Source: LZORAL124-50-18 sp051208045 (GTDB lineage Bacteria > Pseudomonadota > Gammaproteobacteria > Pseudomonadales > Oleiphilaceae). From it: a stretch of DNA of 64,000 bases. Position 1 is the first letter of the stretch. Every line of letters starts with the position of its first letter. Location of the stretch: NCBI GenBank assembly GCA_051208045.1, contig JBPJFY010000007.1:124001-188000 (forward strand). The letters are read 5' to 3'. A program made the translations under genes and the position numbers. Positions 43,899 to 53,298 of this stretch are shown here, one piece after another. A model generated the notes under the pieces. That model was given only the letters and a program-made list of their open reading frames with translations, had not been told where the DNA came from and did no database searches.

Positions 43899-44037
43899 GC
43901 AGGCCAATTGAGCTTTGGTCTTTGTAATCTGCTGTAATGTTGTCTAAGTTTATCCTGTCGTAAGCTGATTCCATCGCACTATTTTGATCAGAGCGCGATC
44001 GAAGCTTACGTTAGCCAAAATTGAAAAAGGTAAAACG

Positions 44038-44411
44038 ATGACAACAAATACTTATACCTTAACGGTGTCCAGTTTGGATGCAGTCAATAAAAGTCTGGTA
44101 ATTACGCCGGATACACTGGACGTTAAAGCCGGCGATGTGGTGGATCTGTTGATCCCCAATGACGTATGGCCGGAAGGCGTAACGGGTACCGCTACGGCGG
44201 TGTTTACGTTTGACAAGACGAGTCAGGATCAAGATCCGTTCAATACTTCAGAAACTTCCACGACAGTGTCGAATATCTCGGCGGGCCAGAAATCGACAGT
44301 GGGAACTGTGCAGAACAATGCCCTGATTGAACCGGATGCCTACAGCATCGCAGTGAACATTGGGGAATTGTGTATCAGGAAGATCCTACGATCAAGATTG
44401 ATGTCCCCTGA
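44038..44411 (+). pseudogene. Small beta-rich protein gene with an apparent frameshift near its end
   Basis: The frame from the ATG at 44038 encodes a beta-rich protein (YTLTVSSLDAVNKSLVITPDTLDVKAGD-type start, split here as VITPDTLDVKAGDVVDLL). After residue ~108 the sequence SIAVNIGE continues in an odd Arg/Cys-rich tail that overlaps the antisense kinase gene to 44544. Adding one G to the GGGG run at 44362-44365 gives IVYQEDPTIKIDVP and a stop at 44409-44411, a natural-looking end. No signal peptide; family unknown. Either a real mutation or a one-base sequence error. Confidence 0.6.
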
Positions 44412-44450
44412 GACATCATGTGCCAGGGAGGGCAATGTTTTTGATGCTGT

Positions 44451-47306
44451 TTATTTTGTGTTCTTCTCTGTAAGAATTCCAAATCTAGGATCGATTCGAA
44501 AATTTGAAAGTAATGGAGTGTCGATTATTTCATTGGTCGGGTAACCGTTTTCCAGTGCTAGTAATAGGTGGCGATAAACTTGGTCTGGCAGATTCAGCGC
44601 ATCATAAGCAAGTGCAGCGATAAAATGTTCCTGGCCCGAATAATTAGCTGTAACAGCCTCCAACAATTTTAATGATTTGTCGATGTTTCCTAAGTTTGCT
44701 TCATAGTAGGCCGAGTGTACTTGCGCTGCTGTATCGTTTTGATTGAGACTAAGAGCGGCTTGGGCTTGGTTCGCCGCGTTAGTATAAGCGCTCTTTTTGT
44801 TCGGGTTTTTAGTTAACTTGTATGCGTCTGCCAAATTGCCCCAGTTAATGTAATCTGAGTTTAGTAAGCCTGTTGCTTCTAGAAATGCTTCAATTGCTTC
44901 CTCATATTTTTGCTCATAGAACAGGATTGTTCCCAGATTTGACCAAGCGACTTGTGATGGATTGATGGAAATCGCTTTACGTGTATAACCAATAGCGTTT
45001 TCCATGTCTCCAAGGGCATAGTATGCAGCGGCCACGTTTTTATAGCCAAAATCATTATTTGGGCTCATCTGTGTAACTTTGATAAATTGCTCCAGCGCCG
45101 CCTTATAATTGGAACTTCGAAAGTAAAATCCACCAAATGAGCCAATTAATCGCCAGTTGTTTGGTGCGTATTTTACCGCCAATCTATAGATATTCTCGGC
45201 TGCTTCGCTATCCCCAGAAAGCTGGTAGGCATTTGCAAGACTACGAAGCGTAATCGCTTTGTCCGGATCTTTGTCTGATGTACTTAGGCTTCTTTTATAC
45301 GAATCGATTGCTTGTTGATATTCACCTCTTTTGGCCGCAATTTCACCGGCCAGATACCACGCCTTTTTGTTTTCGGGATTTAATTGTCGCAGAGTGTCGA
45401 TGACCCCCTGTGTTTTTACCAGCCACTCTTCATCGAGTGATCGCGTGAAGTTCAGGAAAAACAACTCACCCAGTGCTTCGATTGCCGGGATATAGTGCGG
45501 CGTCTGTAACAGAGCACGTTCGAAAGCCGCCTCAGCACTTTTCAGATTCCTGGCTTGATCGAGGCGATACATAAATCCCAAGCCTTCAATATAGTCTTTA
45601 TACGCCCCGTCCAACCCAGGTTGTGTCTGATCCAATTGTGCAGAAAGTGCTTCCGAAATCTGCCAACCGAGCAAGCCCAGCACCGACTTTCTGACCAATG
45701 CCTGCCCTTCAAACAGATTGGCCGCCGGGATGCTCAACGTGTGGCTCTTCACCAGCCGCCCGTCTTTCGCATTGACGAGGTTTAAACTGACACGGCGGGT
45801 TGATCCCATGTGCTGAATACTGCCCGTAATCACAACATCCACCCCAAATTGATCGCTGACCCGTTTTACCGACAGGTCTTCCAGGCGTCGAATTTCGTTG
45901 GCAGGAATAATCCAGGCGGCACCATCGCCATGCTCCAGACCCGCCAATGCCAGGTCGTGGGTAAGCGTGGTCACCAATCCGTCTGTGAACAGCTGCAATA
46001 ACGGATCTCCGCTGATGTTGTCCAGCGGTAAGAGGGCAATCTTGGTGGCTTCCGTGAGTTGACGCTCGATCAGCTCCGTGGTGCTGGGAGGGAAAATCAG
46101 CTCCCGCAGACCAAACGCCAGTAGGGCCAGTATGGGAAGGACGAGCGCGGTTTTCATCGCCCAGTGCTGTCGTTGCCACCAGGTTGTCGATTGCGTCAGT
46201 TCTGCCTGAATCTCCCGGAGTTCAGTGGTCAATGTTTGTGCGGATGCGTACCGCAGCGCGCGCTCAGGAATCAGGAGCTGGGTCACCAGCTTAAGCAGCG
46301 GTTGGGGCAGGTCGGGGCAATGCTTTTCCAGCGGTATATAATTTGCGGTCTGCATCTTCTCCCGGAGGATCTCCAGGGAGCCACCGTCAAACGGACGCTT
46401 CCCGCTCAGCATTTCATACAGTACGATGCCAAATGAAAACAGGTCACTTGATTGATCCAGGGCCAATCCCTGCGCCTGTTTCGGCGACATGTACCGAGGT
46501 GTGCCGACAATGGCTTCTGCGGGCTTTACGGCAGCGTCTTTGGTGCCAGGTGCATTGGGTTTAGGCGGATTGGGTTCAGGCGGATTGGGTTCAGACGGAT
46601 TGCGCACAGGTTGTTCCGGGTGCCCTAAGAGCGCTGCAATGCCAAAGTCCAGTATTTTCACCCGCTGATCCCGGTTGATCATGATATTCTGCGGCTTGAT
46701 GTCCCGGTGTATCATGCCATGCCGGTGAGCGCAGGCGAGTCCGTCAGCAATTTGTGCCGCAAACTCCAGGGCTTGGGTCAGCGGCAGCCCATGCTCGGGG
46801 ATGAGTTGCTTCAGCGGTGTACCATCCACCCATTCCATCACAATAAAGTTGCTCTGTTCGCCACGAGCGATGTCATAGATGGTCACAATATTGGGGTGGT
46901 TCAACTTGCACGCCAGACGGGCTTCATCCAAGAGTGCTCGGTTTGTGCCTGCGGTACCGTCCTGGGCAAAGCGGAACATTTTCAGCGCGACAAAGCGCTC
47001 CAGAGCCAGGTCCTGAGCTTTGTACACCGCGCCCATCCCGCCCTGACCCAATACCTCGCTGATTTTAAAGTGTGCCAGCGAGGCATGTTCCTCGTCGTCG
47101 GCAGGTTCTGCCGGCGGCACGGGTGGATTCACCGGTGCGCTCCGGTCTGGTGGTGGCGCGGGGAGAGTGGGGGCGATGGTGGCACACGTGAGCGTCATGC
47201 CAGCCTTGATGAGGCTTTCGCCACAGAACTCGCATTCACTCACGGTGGCCGGGTTGTAATGCCAGCAGCCCGGGCAGGCGATGGCCGTGTTCAGTTCGTC
47301 GGTCAT
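44451..47306 (-). CDS. Membrane Ser/Thr protein kinase with TPR repeats
   Basis: A 951-residue protein. Residues ~8-32 form a zinc ribbon (CPGCWHYNP, CEFCG). The kinase domain (~80-350) has GQGGMGAVYKA, VALKMF, HRDIKPQN (~198) and DFG (~220). The activation segment is long, holding a Pro/Glu/Asn repeat, and the usual SPE of subdomain VIII reads SPK. A transmembrane helix follows at ~382-400, then a periplasmic FlgO/TolB-like domain (~410-560) and about ten TPR units to the end. The neighbouring FHA protein is a natural partner. Its stop overlaps the frameshift tail of the small gene. Confidence 0.9.
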   Translation of the reverse strand: MTDELNTAIACPGCWHYNPATVSECEFCGESLIKAGMTLTCATIAPTLPAPPPDRSAPVNPPVPPAEPADDEEHASLAHFKISEVLGQGGMGAVYKAQDLALERFVALKMFRFAQDGTAGTNRALLDEARLACKLNHPNIVTIYDIARGEQSNFIVMEWVDGTPLKQLIPEHGLPLTQALEFAAQIADGLACAHRHGMIHRDIKPQNIMINRDQRVKILDFGIAALLGHPEQPVRNPSEPNPPEPNPPKPNAPGTKDAAVKPAEAIVGTPRYMSPKQAQGLALDQSSDLFSFGIVLYEMLSGKRPFDGGSLEILREKMQTANYIPLEKHCPDLPQPLLKLVTQLLIPERALRYASAQTLTTELREIQAELTQSTTWWQRQHWAMKTALVLPILALLAFGLRELIFPPSTTELIERQLTEATKIALLPLDNISGDPLLQLFTDGLVTTLTHDLALAGLEHGDGAAWIIPANEIRRLEDLSVKRVSDQFGVDVVITGSIQHMGSTRRVSLNLVNAKDGRLVKSHTLSIPAANLFEGQALVRKSVLGLLGWQISEALSAQLDQTQPGLDGAYKDYIEGLGFMYRLDQARNLKSAEAAFERALLQTPHYIPAIEALGELFFLNFTRSLDEEWLVKTQGVIDTLRQLNPENKKAWYLAGEIAAKRGEYQQAIDSYKRSLSTSDKDPDKAITLRSLANAYQLSGDSEAAENIYRLAVKYAPNNWRLIGSFGGFYFRSSNYKAALEQFIKVTQMSPNNDFGYKNVAAAYYALGDMENAIGYTRKAISINPSQVAWSNLGTILFYEQKYEEAIEAFLEATGLLNSDYINWGNLADAYKLTKNPNKKSAYTNAANQAQAALSLNQNDTAAQVHSAYYEANLGNIDKSLKLLEAVTANYSGQEHFIAALAYDALNLPDQVYRHLLLALENGYPTNEIIDTPLLSNFRIDPRFGILTEKNTK
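46552..46611 (-). repeat. 15-bp tandem repeats coding a Pro-rich insert in the kinase
   Basis: Four units of 15 bases (plus-strand form GGATTGGGTTCAGGC with changes) encode repeats like NPPEP and NPPKP on the minus strand. They lie in frame between the DFG and GTPRYM motifs of the kinase domain. Confidence 0.8.
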
Positions 47307-47358
47307 GCGCGGCTTATTATTGTTCTATGAGTGGCGGGCAAAGAGCACTGGCGTATTG

Positions 47359-48717
47359 TCACTTTTTGATGTATCCCCATTCCACCAGTCGTTGGTGTGC
47401 GTGTTGCGCCTGGCCGCCCTGGTTTACCTGATTGAGGTAACGGGCATATTCGCGGGCCGCGCCATTTTTATCCTGCATACTCTCTTTCGCTACCGCTTTC
47501 AGGAAGTAGGTGTTGGGGTTGCCGGGCAAGCGCTGTTCGTATTGGTCAAAATCCCTGAATGCGCTGCTGAATTGCTTCAACGCGAGTTTGTTGATGCCAG
47601 AGAGTTGAATGGCCTGGCCTTCCTGGGGGTAGGCCTTACGTGCCTGATCGATATAACGCTGGGCTTCTTTGGGGCGCTGCTGTTCCAGCTGGCATTTGGC
47701 CATCATCATCAGGCCCGCGTAATCACTGGGGGCGCGTTTCAGCGCGGTTCGGTACTCTTTTTCCGCCGTGTGATACTCTTTTTTATGCATGGCGGATTCG
47801 CCAGTTTGCAGCGCATCGATGGCGGGTTTGATTTTTCTCAGGCCCGCGGTGTGGTCCATGTAGCGCTCCCGGTTAAAGGGCGCCTGCCGTTTGGCGGCGT
47901 ATTTGGTTTCCACTGCATTGCGTGCCATGGCGTAGCGCTCGTCACTCATGGGGTGGCTGGAAAACATTTGCTCGATGGCACTGGGTTTGTGTTTAGACTG
48001 GTCCACGAGGATTTCCATCAAGCCCACCATACCCTGAGGGTTGCGTTCCGCGCGGGTCATGTACTCCATGCCCAGCGCGTCGGCCTCGCGCTCGTTATCC
48101 CGGCTGTACTTGGCCAGGAGGGCACCAGCGCCAAATCCGCCAGCGGTGGATACCATGCCGGCATAATCGCTGTATTTTGAGGCCGAAACCGCAGCGGTGG
48201 TCGCTGTCACCACGGCTTGTGCGAGTACGCCTTTGGTTTGCCGCTCTGCGGCGTGGCGTGCATTCACATGGCCGATCTCATGACCCAGCAGGCCGGCCAG
48301 TTCGGCTTCGTTCTCCAGTTCCAGCAAAATGCCGCGCGTGGTGGCCATTGAGCCACCCGGAAACGTATACGCATTAATGTAGGTGGCATTCACCACATTG
48401 AACTCATAGGGCATATGCGGTCGATGGGAGCGTGACGAGAGGGATTGGCCTACCTCGGCAATATACGCGTTGAGTGCTTTGTCTTGTGATACGCCATAGT
48501 CAGCGGAAAACTGGTGCGGGGCCTGTTGCTTGTCGACAGCAATTTCCTGTTGCTCCGACATCAGCACAAAGGTTTGTTCCCCGGTCACGGGGTCAACGGA
48601 ACATCCGATGAGTGTAGAGCTGGCGGCAACCCCCGCCGAAGCGATGGCGGTGAGTTTAATAAAATCTCGACGGCTCAGGTCACCCCGAAAAATCCGGTCA
48701 GCGAAAAGCGGTTCCAT
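47359..48717 (-). CDS. M48 family metalloprotease lipoprotein with TPR repeats
   Basis: A 452-residue zinc protease. The N-terminus combines a twin-arginine-like SRRDFIKLTA motif with a lipobox TLIGC (Cys39), so it may be a Tat-exported lipoprotein. The peptidase domain (~80-270) has HEIGHVNARH (HExxH, ~148) and the third ligand in READALGMEYM (~212). TPR-like repeats follow (~300-440; EYRTALKRAPSDYAGLMM, AQRYIDQARKAYP). It resembles BepA/LoiP-type envelope quality-control proteases. Convergent neighbour is the kinase gene 52 bases away on the same strand downstream. Confidence 0.9.
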   Translation of the reverse strand: MEPLFADRIFRGDLSRRDFIKLTAIASAGVAASSTLIGCSVDPVTGEQTFVLMSEQQEIAVDKQQAPHQFSADYGVSQDKALNAYIAEVGQSLSSRSHRPHMPYEFNVVNATYINAYTFPGGSMATTRGILLELENEAELAGLLGHEIGHVNARHAAERQTKGVLAQAVVTATTAAVSASKYSDYAGMVSTAGGFGAGALLAKYSRDNEREADALGMEYMTRAERNPQGMVGLMEILVDQSKHKPSAIEQMFSSHPMSDERYAMARNAVETKYAAKRQAPFNRERYMDHTAGLRKIKPAIDALQTGESAMHKKEYHTAEKEYRTALKRAPSDYAGLMMMAKCQLEQQRPKEAQRYIDQARKAYPQEGQAIQLSGINKLALKQFSSAFRDFDQYEQRLPGNPNTYFLKAVAKESMQDKNGAAREYARYLNQVNQGGQAQHAHQRLVEWGYIKK

Positions 48718-48883
48718 GTTCTTCTCTCTGTAAACAACTTGAATGTAGATTCAAAGTATCCCTTGCGGGAGGGAGTTAAGCAAGTCCCAGATCATTGCGA
48801 TTGGTTTAACACATCGCTGGGTGAAAGAAGGGCGGGAAGCCGCCAGTCAGAAAGCCGCCGAACCTTGTGGTTGGTTTGAAAGG

Positions 48884-48907
48884 AAACAGGGCACATTCTC
48901 CCTGTTT
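48884..48907 (-). terminator. Hairpin downstream of efpL
   Basis: AAACAGGG and CCCTGTTT form a perfect eight-base stem with an eight-base loop 27 bases past the efpL stop. The following minus-strand bases are C/T-rich (CCTTTC) but not a clean T run, so it is a moderate terminator call. Confidence 0.5.
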
Positions 48908-48933
48908 CACACGGTGTAGATCGTGAATAATGA

Positions 48934-49500
48934 TCAGGCGCGGGAAATGAATTTCCAGGTCACGGTATTGATCTTCACCACCTCGCCTTGCTCCAGATAT
49001 TCCGGCACCTGAATTTCGAGACCGGTTGCAAAACGTGCTGGCTTGGTGCGTGCGGATGCAGAGGCGCCCTTGATGCCGGGGGCGGTCTCTGTAATTTCCA
49101 TGGCGACGGAGGGTGGCAGTTCAAGGCTGATCATGTTGCCTTCGTAAATCAAGGCGATGATTTCGTCCAGTCCGTCTTTGATAAACAGTTTGTCTTCGCC
49201 GATATCTGCTTCAGACAAGCCATACTGGCTGTAATCTTCCATATTCATGAAGTAATACGTGTCGCCATCAATATAGGAAAACTGAACTTCAAAGCGCTGA
49301 CAGTCAGATTCTTTGAAAAAGTCCGTACCCTTGAGTGATTCATCGCGTTTCTGCTTGGTTTGCAGATTATAGAAACGGATTTTATAGAGCGTTGTTGCCC
49401 CCCGCGATGAAGGACTTTGCGCTTCTACATTTTTGACAATATATGGGGCGTCATCGATGTCTACCACCATTCCGCGTTTCAGTTCACTGGCCTTAGGCAT
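48934..49500 (-). CDS. efpL: Elongation factor P-like protein EfpL (YeiP)
   Basis: A 188-residue EF-P paralogue that helps ribosomes through difficult motifs. Three beta-barrel domains are recognisable: KASELKRGMVVDIDDAPYIVKN at the start, the KDGLDEIIALIYEGNMISLELPPSV middle and the VPEYLEQGEVVKINT end. The loop facing the peptidyl-transferase centre is SPSSRGATTLYK, with Arg in place of the modified Lys of EF-P, which is typical of EfpL/YeiP. AAGGAGGCGGT gives a strong ribosome site. Confidence 0.93.
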   Translation of the reverse strand: MPKASELKRGMVVDIDDAPYIVKNVEAQSPSSRGATTLYKIRFYNLQTKQKRDESLKGTDFFKESDCQRFEVQFSYIDGDTYYFMNMEDYSQYGLSEADIGEDKLFIKDGLDEIIALIYEGNMISLELPPSVAMEITETAPGIKGASASARTKPARFATGLEIQVPEYLEQGEVVKINTVTWKFISRA

Positions 49501-49710
49501 ACCGCCTCCTTACTCAATTTTGACCGTAGCACACAGAAAGAATATTCAGCACGCTGGCTCACCTGACAGTCCCCGCGTATGAACCGCGCTATTATGCGTA
49601 AATTCCGGGAATAGTAAACTGGACTGTTCAGATTTCATGCCGCTTCGGGTAGAATTCCGCGCCTGAATCCTATTCCTTATATTGCCGGTAAACAGAGTAA
49701 GTGTCAGATC

Positions 49711-50262
49711 ATGAGCCAAATTGAGTTATTCACCGCGAAAAGCATCACCTTTAACTACGACAAAATGGCCGATCGGATCTGTCTGGTGCTGGGAGATGCC
49801 CGGTCTGAGCATTTTCATCATGCCTGGCTGACACGGCGCTACCTGCAGCAGCTGTTGCCCCAGGTGGCTGGCTGGATGGATGCACGATGCCCATTGATCG
49901 AACGGAATACCTTGCCTCTCACCACTGAACAGAAAGCCAAAGTGGCTGCGTTTGAACACAGTTCTGCACAGCAACAGGTGAAAACCCAGAAAGGGCCTTC
50001 GCCGGATACCCAGGCCAAGCGCATTGACCAGTCGTACTTATTGAAAGGGATCGAACTGAGTGAAAAAGATGGCATGGTGACTCTGGTGTTCATTGAGGTG
50101 AAGAGTAAGCCGGTGTCTGGCATGCGCATGTCTCGCAATGAGCTTCATAAACTGTTGAGCTGCCTGCTGGATCTGGGCAATCGTGCCGGCTGGGGGTTAG
50201 CGTCTCCCTGGGAATCAGCAACCGTGCCGATACCCAGCGCGCTGCACGTGGCCAAGCACTGA
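49711..50262 (+). CDS. Uncharacterised protein
   Basis: A 183-residue soluble protein. The N-terminus MSQIELFTAKSITFNYDKMADRICLVLG-type strand pair (shown as ITFNYDKMADRICLVLGD) and HHAWLTRRYLQQLLPQVAGWM suggest an alpha/beta sheet structure with a helix; ~85-110 is a Gln/Lys-rich linker; the C-terminus (VTLVFIEVKSKPVSGMRMSR, HKLLSCLLDLGNRAGW) forms a second sheet-helix unit. I do not recognise the family, though the two halves look like related beta-beta-helix units. Divergent from efpL. Confidence 0.75.
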   Translation: MSQIELFTAKSITFNYDKMADRICLVLGDARSEHFHHAWLTRRYLQQLLPQVAGWMDARCPLIERNTLPLTTEQKAKVAAFEHSSAQQQVKTQKGPSPDTQAKRIDQSYLLKGIELSEKDGMVTLVFIEVKSKPVSGMRMSRNELHKLLSCLLDLGNRAGWGLASPWESATVPIPSALHVAKH

Positions 50263-50265
50263 CCG

Positions 50266-51276
50266 TTATCCCCCCACGTCTGCCATCAGAGCTTGGGGAC
50301 TCAGCCGGGGTGACCCCTCACGCTGGGCTTCCGCCTGGTGGATGCGTTGAAGAATCGCTTGATTCAGCGGGGTGGTGATGCCCAGCTCTTCACCGAGACG
50401 GACGATTTCACCATTCAAATAGTCGACTTCCGTTTTTCTGCCCAGCGTCAGGTCTTCCTGCATCGAAGACGTGGCCTCCGGATCGATCTTCAGCATGGCG
50501 CTGGCCACTTTTTTGAATAGCCAGTCGGGTAGTTCCAGCACCGCAGGCATCAGCGTGGGTATGACTTTGCCCGTGCGCGCCGGTTTGACGCCGGCGGACC
50601 GGAGTACCGAGAGCGCTTCGCGAATGGATTGTGCGAGAATGCGCCGGTAAGCGCGATTGCCCAGTTCTTCCACCAGGGGGATGCCCGCCAGTGCATTGAT
50701 GGGATTGTTGAGGTTCATCAGAAGCTTGCCCCACTGCACGGAAAGCATGTCTGCGTAGGTGCCACAGGGTAGACCTGCCGAGGCCAATGCCGCGACGAAG
50801 GGCTTTTCCAGTCCTCGGGCCTGCTCCAGTGCCAATGCGCCTTCCGTACCGCAATGAAAATGTCCCTTGCCTTGTTGAGCGACATTGAACGGAACCATAC
50901 CTGCCAGCACCAGATTGTTCGTGATCGACTGTCTGAGTGTGGCCGCGTTGCGCAACCCGTTTTGGAAACTGATGACAAGTGCACCGGGGCGGAGGTGTTG
51001 TGCCAGGTCTCTTCCCGCGTCCATGGTATTCAGGCTTTTCACGGTGACTAACACCACGTCGGCGGTTGCGACTGCCTCCATCTCGGTAGCATACTGAATT
51101 CGCTCCGGGGGGACACGCGCGTCACGCCCTTGCCAGTCCGTCAAGTGAAAGCCATAGGTGCTCAACTCCTTTTGTAACCGCTCCCGTCCGATAAAGGTGA
51201 CGGAAGCGCCGGAGGCGAGCAAACACCCGCCCAGATAGCAGCCGATCGAGCCGGCGCCGACGATGGCAATATGCAT
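50266..51276 (-). CDS. panE: 2-dehydropantoate 2-reductase family protein
   Basis: A 336-residue NADPH-dependent reductase resembling PanE of pantothenate synthesis. AIVGAGSIGCYLGGCLLASGA is the Rossmann GxGxxG motif (residues 4-24, cited in part as VGAGSIGCYLGG), VTVKSLNT follows, and the catalytic Lys is expected in QWGKLLMNLNNPINAL (~180). The C-terminal helical domain has SSMQEDLTLGRKTEVDYLNGE (as MQEDLTLGRKTEVD). A second relative lies at 62282, so the PanE assignment for either is not certain. Confidence 0.85.
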   Translation of the reverse strand: MHIAIVGAGSIGCYLGGCLLASGASVTFIGRERLQKELSTYGFHLTDWQGRDARVPPERIQYATEMEAVATADVVLVTVKSLNTMDAGRDLAQHLRPGALVISFQNGLRNAATLRQSITNNLVLAGMVPFNVAQQGKGHFHCGTEGALALEQARGLEKPFVAALASAGLPCGTYADMLSVQWGKLLMNLNNPINALAGIPLVEELGNRAYRRILAQSIREALSVLRSAGVKPARTGKVIPTLMPAVLELPDWLFKKVASAMLKIDPEATSSMQEDLTLGRKTEVDYLNGEIVRLGEELGITTPLNQAILQRIHQAEAQREGSPRLSPQALMADVGG

Positions 51277-51450
51277 GGGTTAAATCCTCTGAATTCCCAG
51301 GCCATTAATTAAAGAATGAGCCACTAACCAAAATACCAGTATGGCATTCTCTGGCAATGATGATTGTTGATCTTTGTCAGCAAACAGACACTTGGGATGC
51401 ACTGTGATACTGTTTAGACTGTGTTTGTCGTTAATAAGATTAAATGTGTT

Positions 51451-52074
51451 ATGTATGATCATCGTGTCATTTGGGTGCGCCTGTGGTTGTTCGCTGGGAT
51501 ACTCGCGTTAAACGGGTGTGCGACCTCACTGCCCCGTAATCCGGACAACCTTTGTTTGATCTTTAAAGAAAAACAGGACTGGTACGAAGCCGCCGTGGAA
51601 ACCCGGGAAAAATGGGGCGCGCCGGTGCATATTCCCATGGCGATCATGCGGCAGGAGTCTGCGTTCCGGTCGGACGCCGCGCCACCGATGGAATACTTTC
51701 TCTGGATCATTCCCATTGGAAGAGCCAGTGATGCCTATGGGTATTCTCAGGCGAAGGGGCCCGCGTGGGAAGAGTATGTGGAAGAAACGGGTAACTGGTT
51801 TGCGGATCGGGATGATTTTGCAGATGCCATCGATTTCATCGGCTGGTACATGGATAAAACCCATCGAATCAACAAGGTGAGCAAGTGGGATGCCTATCAC
51901 CAGTATCTCAACTACCATGAGGGTAGAGGGGGATACAAACGAAAAAGCTATCAAAAAAAGCCCTGGTTACTGAAGGTTGCCCGGAAGGTAGATCGGCAGG
52001 CAACCACCTATAGTAAGCAGTACTGGGGGTGCAAGGACGAGCTCGCCGAAGGCTGGCTGGGATCGTGGTTCTAA
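51451..52074 (+). CDS. Lytic-transglycosylase-like lipoprotein
   Basis: A 207-residue predicted lipoprotein (lipobox LALNGC, Cys23). Residues ~45-165 resemble an SLT/Slt70-like fold: MAIMRQESAFRSDA carries the expected catalytic Glu (~69), then AYGYSQAKGPAWEEY and DFADAIDFIGWYMDKT. YHQYLNYHEGRGGYKR resembles the family's end block. It would cleave peptidoglycan in the envelope. An upstream GTG at 51421 is open but less likely. Confidence 0.8.
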   Translation: MYDHRVIWVRLWLFAGILALNGCATSLPRNPDNLCLIFKEKQDWYEAAVETREKWGAPVHIPMAIMRQESAFRSDAAPPMEYFLWIIPIGRASDAYGYSQAKGPAWEEYVEETGNWFADRDDFADAIDFIGWYMDKTHRINKVSKWDAYHQYLNYHEGRGGYKRKSYQKKPWLLKVARKVDRQATTYSKQYWGCKDELAEGWLGSWF

Positions 52075-52093
52075 AGCGGGGTAGTCAGGGTTT

Positions 52094-53236
52094 ATGCCGA
52101 AGTCGAATACGTTACGCTATGTTGCCGTGGGCGCAGTGGTCGCTGGAGCATTGGCAGGGGCATACTGGTGGCTCAGCACCAGCCCGATTCTGCCACACGC
52201 TCAACCGGATATGGCCAATGCGGCGGGCGATGGAGAGCAGGGGGCTCCGGGCATCGCACAGCCCGGGGAAATGGGCGTTCAGGCTCCACACGCACTGCCA
52301 AAAGGTGCGTCACTGAAGTCGCACCGCAGACAGCCCTACCACTCTCGCTTTGGCCCGTTGCCAGAATCGCTCAAGGGGACAGAACCGCCCGCTGGCCTGG
52401 TTGTAGATGCGGCCGGGAACCTGGTGCCCACCCCGCTGCTCATGGATGTATTTGATTACTTTCTGACGCTTGTGGGGGAAGAGCCACTGGATCAGGTGGC
52501 GGAGCGCGTGTTGGAATACATGGGGCAACAGTTGGATGAGGTGGCCCTGGCACAGGCCACGGAAGTGTTTGAGCACTACCTGTCCATGAAGCAGGCTTTG
52601 ATTGAATCGGGGCAGCTGATGGCCGAGCAGGCAAAACTGGAAGGCAGGGCGGTGGACTACGAAGCGCTGTTACGCAGCTCGCAGGCCATTCGGCGACAAC
52701 ACCTTGGCAATACCTGGTACGATGCCTTTTATGCCGAGCAGGATAAAATGGATGAATATGCACTTCAGAAGTTGGCTGTTGCCCGGGATGCATCGCTCAC
52801 TGCGGAGGAAAAAGCACAACGTGTGACATCGCTGGAAGCACTGTTGCCTGAGGCTGCCCGCACTCGGCGGGAGGAGAATCGGGCGCTGGACACGTTGGCG
52901 AATGACGTAGCATCGGCGCGGGCGTCCGGTGCCAGCGAGGCACAGATTCACCAAATGCGTGTAGAAGCCATGGGCGCAGAGAAAGCAGAGCGCTTTCGTG
53001 ATGCGGATCAGAAGCGGTTTGTGTGGGAAGACCGATTAACCCAGTACCGAAAAGAGCGCGCTCAGGTGTTGTCCTCGGATGCGCTCAGTGTGTCGGACAA
53101 AACGCGGGCAATTCAAACCCTGAGAGAGCAATACTTCACGGGAAACGAGCTTCGGCGCATCCCGGTCATTGATCGAATGAAGGATGCGGAAGGCCCTTCA
53201 GCGTTGGAGGCACCATCGCAAGACGAAGTGAAGTGA
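52094..53236 (+). CDS. Lipase foldase (secretion chaperone, Lif)
   Basis: A 380-residue steric chaperone for family I.1/I.2 lipases. One N-terminal transmembrane helix (YVAVGAVVAGALAGAYWWL), a Pro/Ala-rich linker, then a helical scaffold (~100-360). The family motif appears as MDVFDYFLTLVGEEPLDQV (RxxFDY-type core, with MDVFDYFL). EEKAQRVTSLEALLP and DQKRFVWEDRLTQY are later helices. It is 20 bases after the transglycosylase-like gene and convergent with the lipase it presumably folds, instead of following it on the same strand. Confidence 0.88.
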   Translation: MPKSNTLRYVAVGAVVAGALAGAYWWLSTSPILPHAQPDMANAAGDGEQGAPGIAQPGEMGVQAPHALPKGASLKSHRRQPYHSRFGPLPESLKGTEPPAGLVVDAAGNLVPTPLLMDVFDYFLTLVGEEPLDQVAERVLEYMGQQLDEVALAQATEVFEHYLSMKQALIESGQLMAEQAKLEGRAVDYEALLRSSQAIRRQHLGNTWYDAFYAEQDKMDEYALQKLAVARDASLTAEEKAQRVTSLEALLPEAARTRREENRALDTLANDVASARASGASEAQIHQMRVEAMGAEKAERFRDADQKRFVWEDRLTQYRKERAQVLSSDALSVSDKTRAIQTLREQYFTGNELRRIPVIDRMKDAEGPSALEAPSQDEVK

Positions 53237-53240
53237 AAAG

Positions 53241-53272
53241 TGGTCAGGTGGTCAGGTGGTCAGGTGATGAGG
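53241..53272. repeat. 8-bp tandem repeats in the lif-lipase gap
   Basis: TGGTCAGG occurs three times in a row, then once as TGATGAGG. The array lies five bases after the foldase stop and 27 bases before the convergent lipase stop. Confidence 0.8.
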
Positions 53273-53298
53273 TACGCCGGAGCGCACCTCGTTGCCGG

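Noticed and set aside
44411..44544. C-terminal tail of the small beta-rich gene as real coding sequence
   Set aside because: It is antisense to the kinase C-terminus and has a Cys/Arg/Phe composition unlike the preceding 108 residues.
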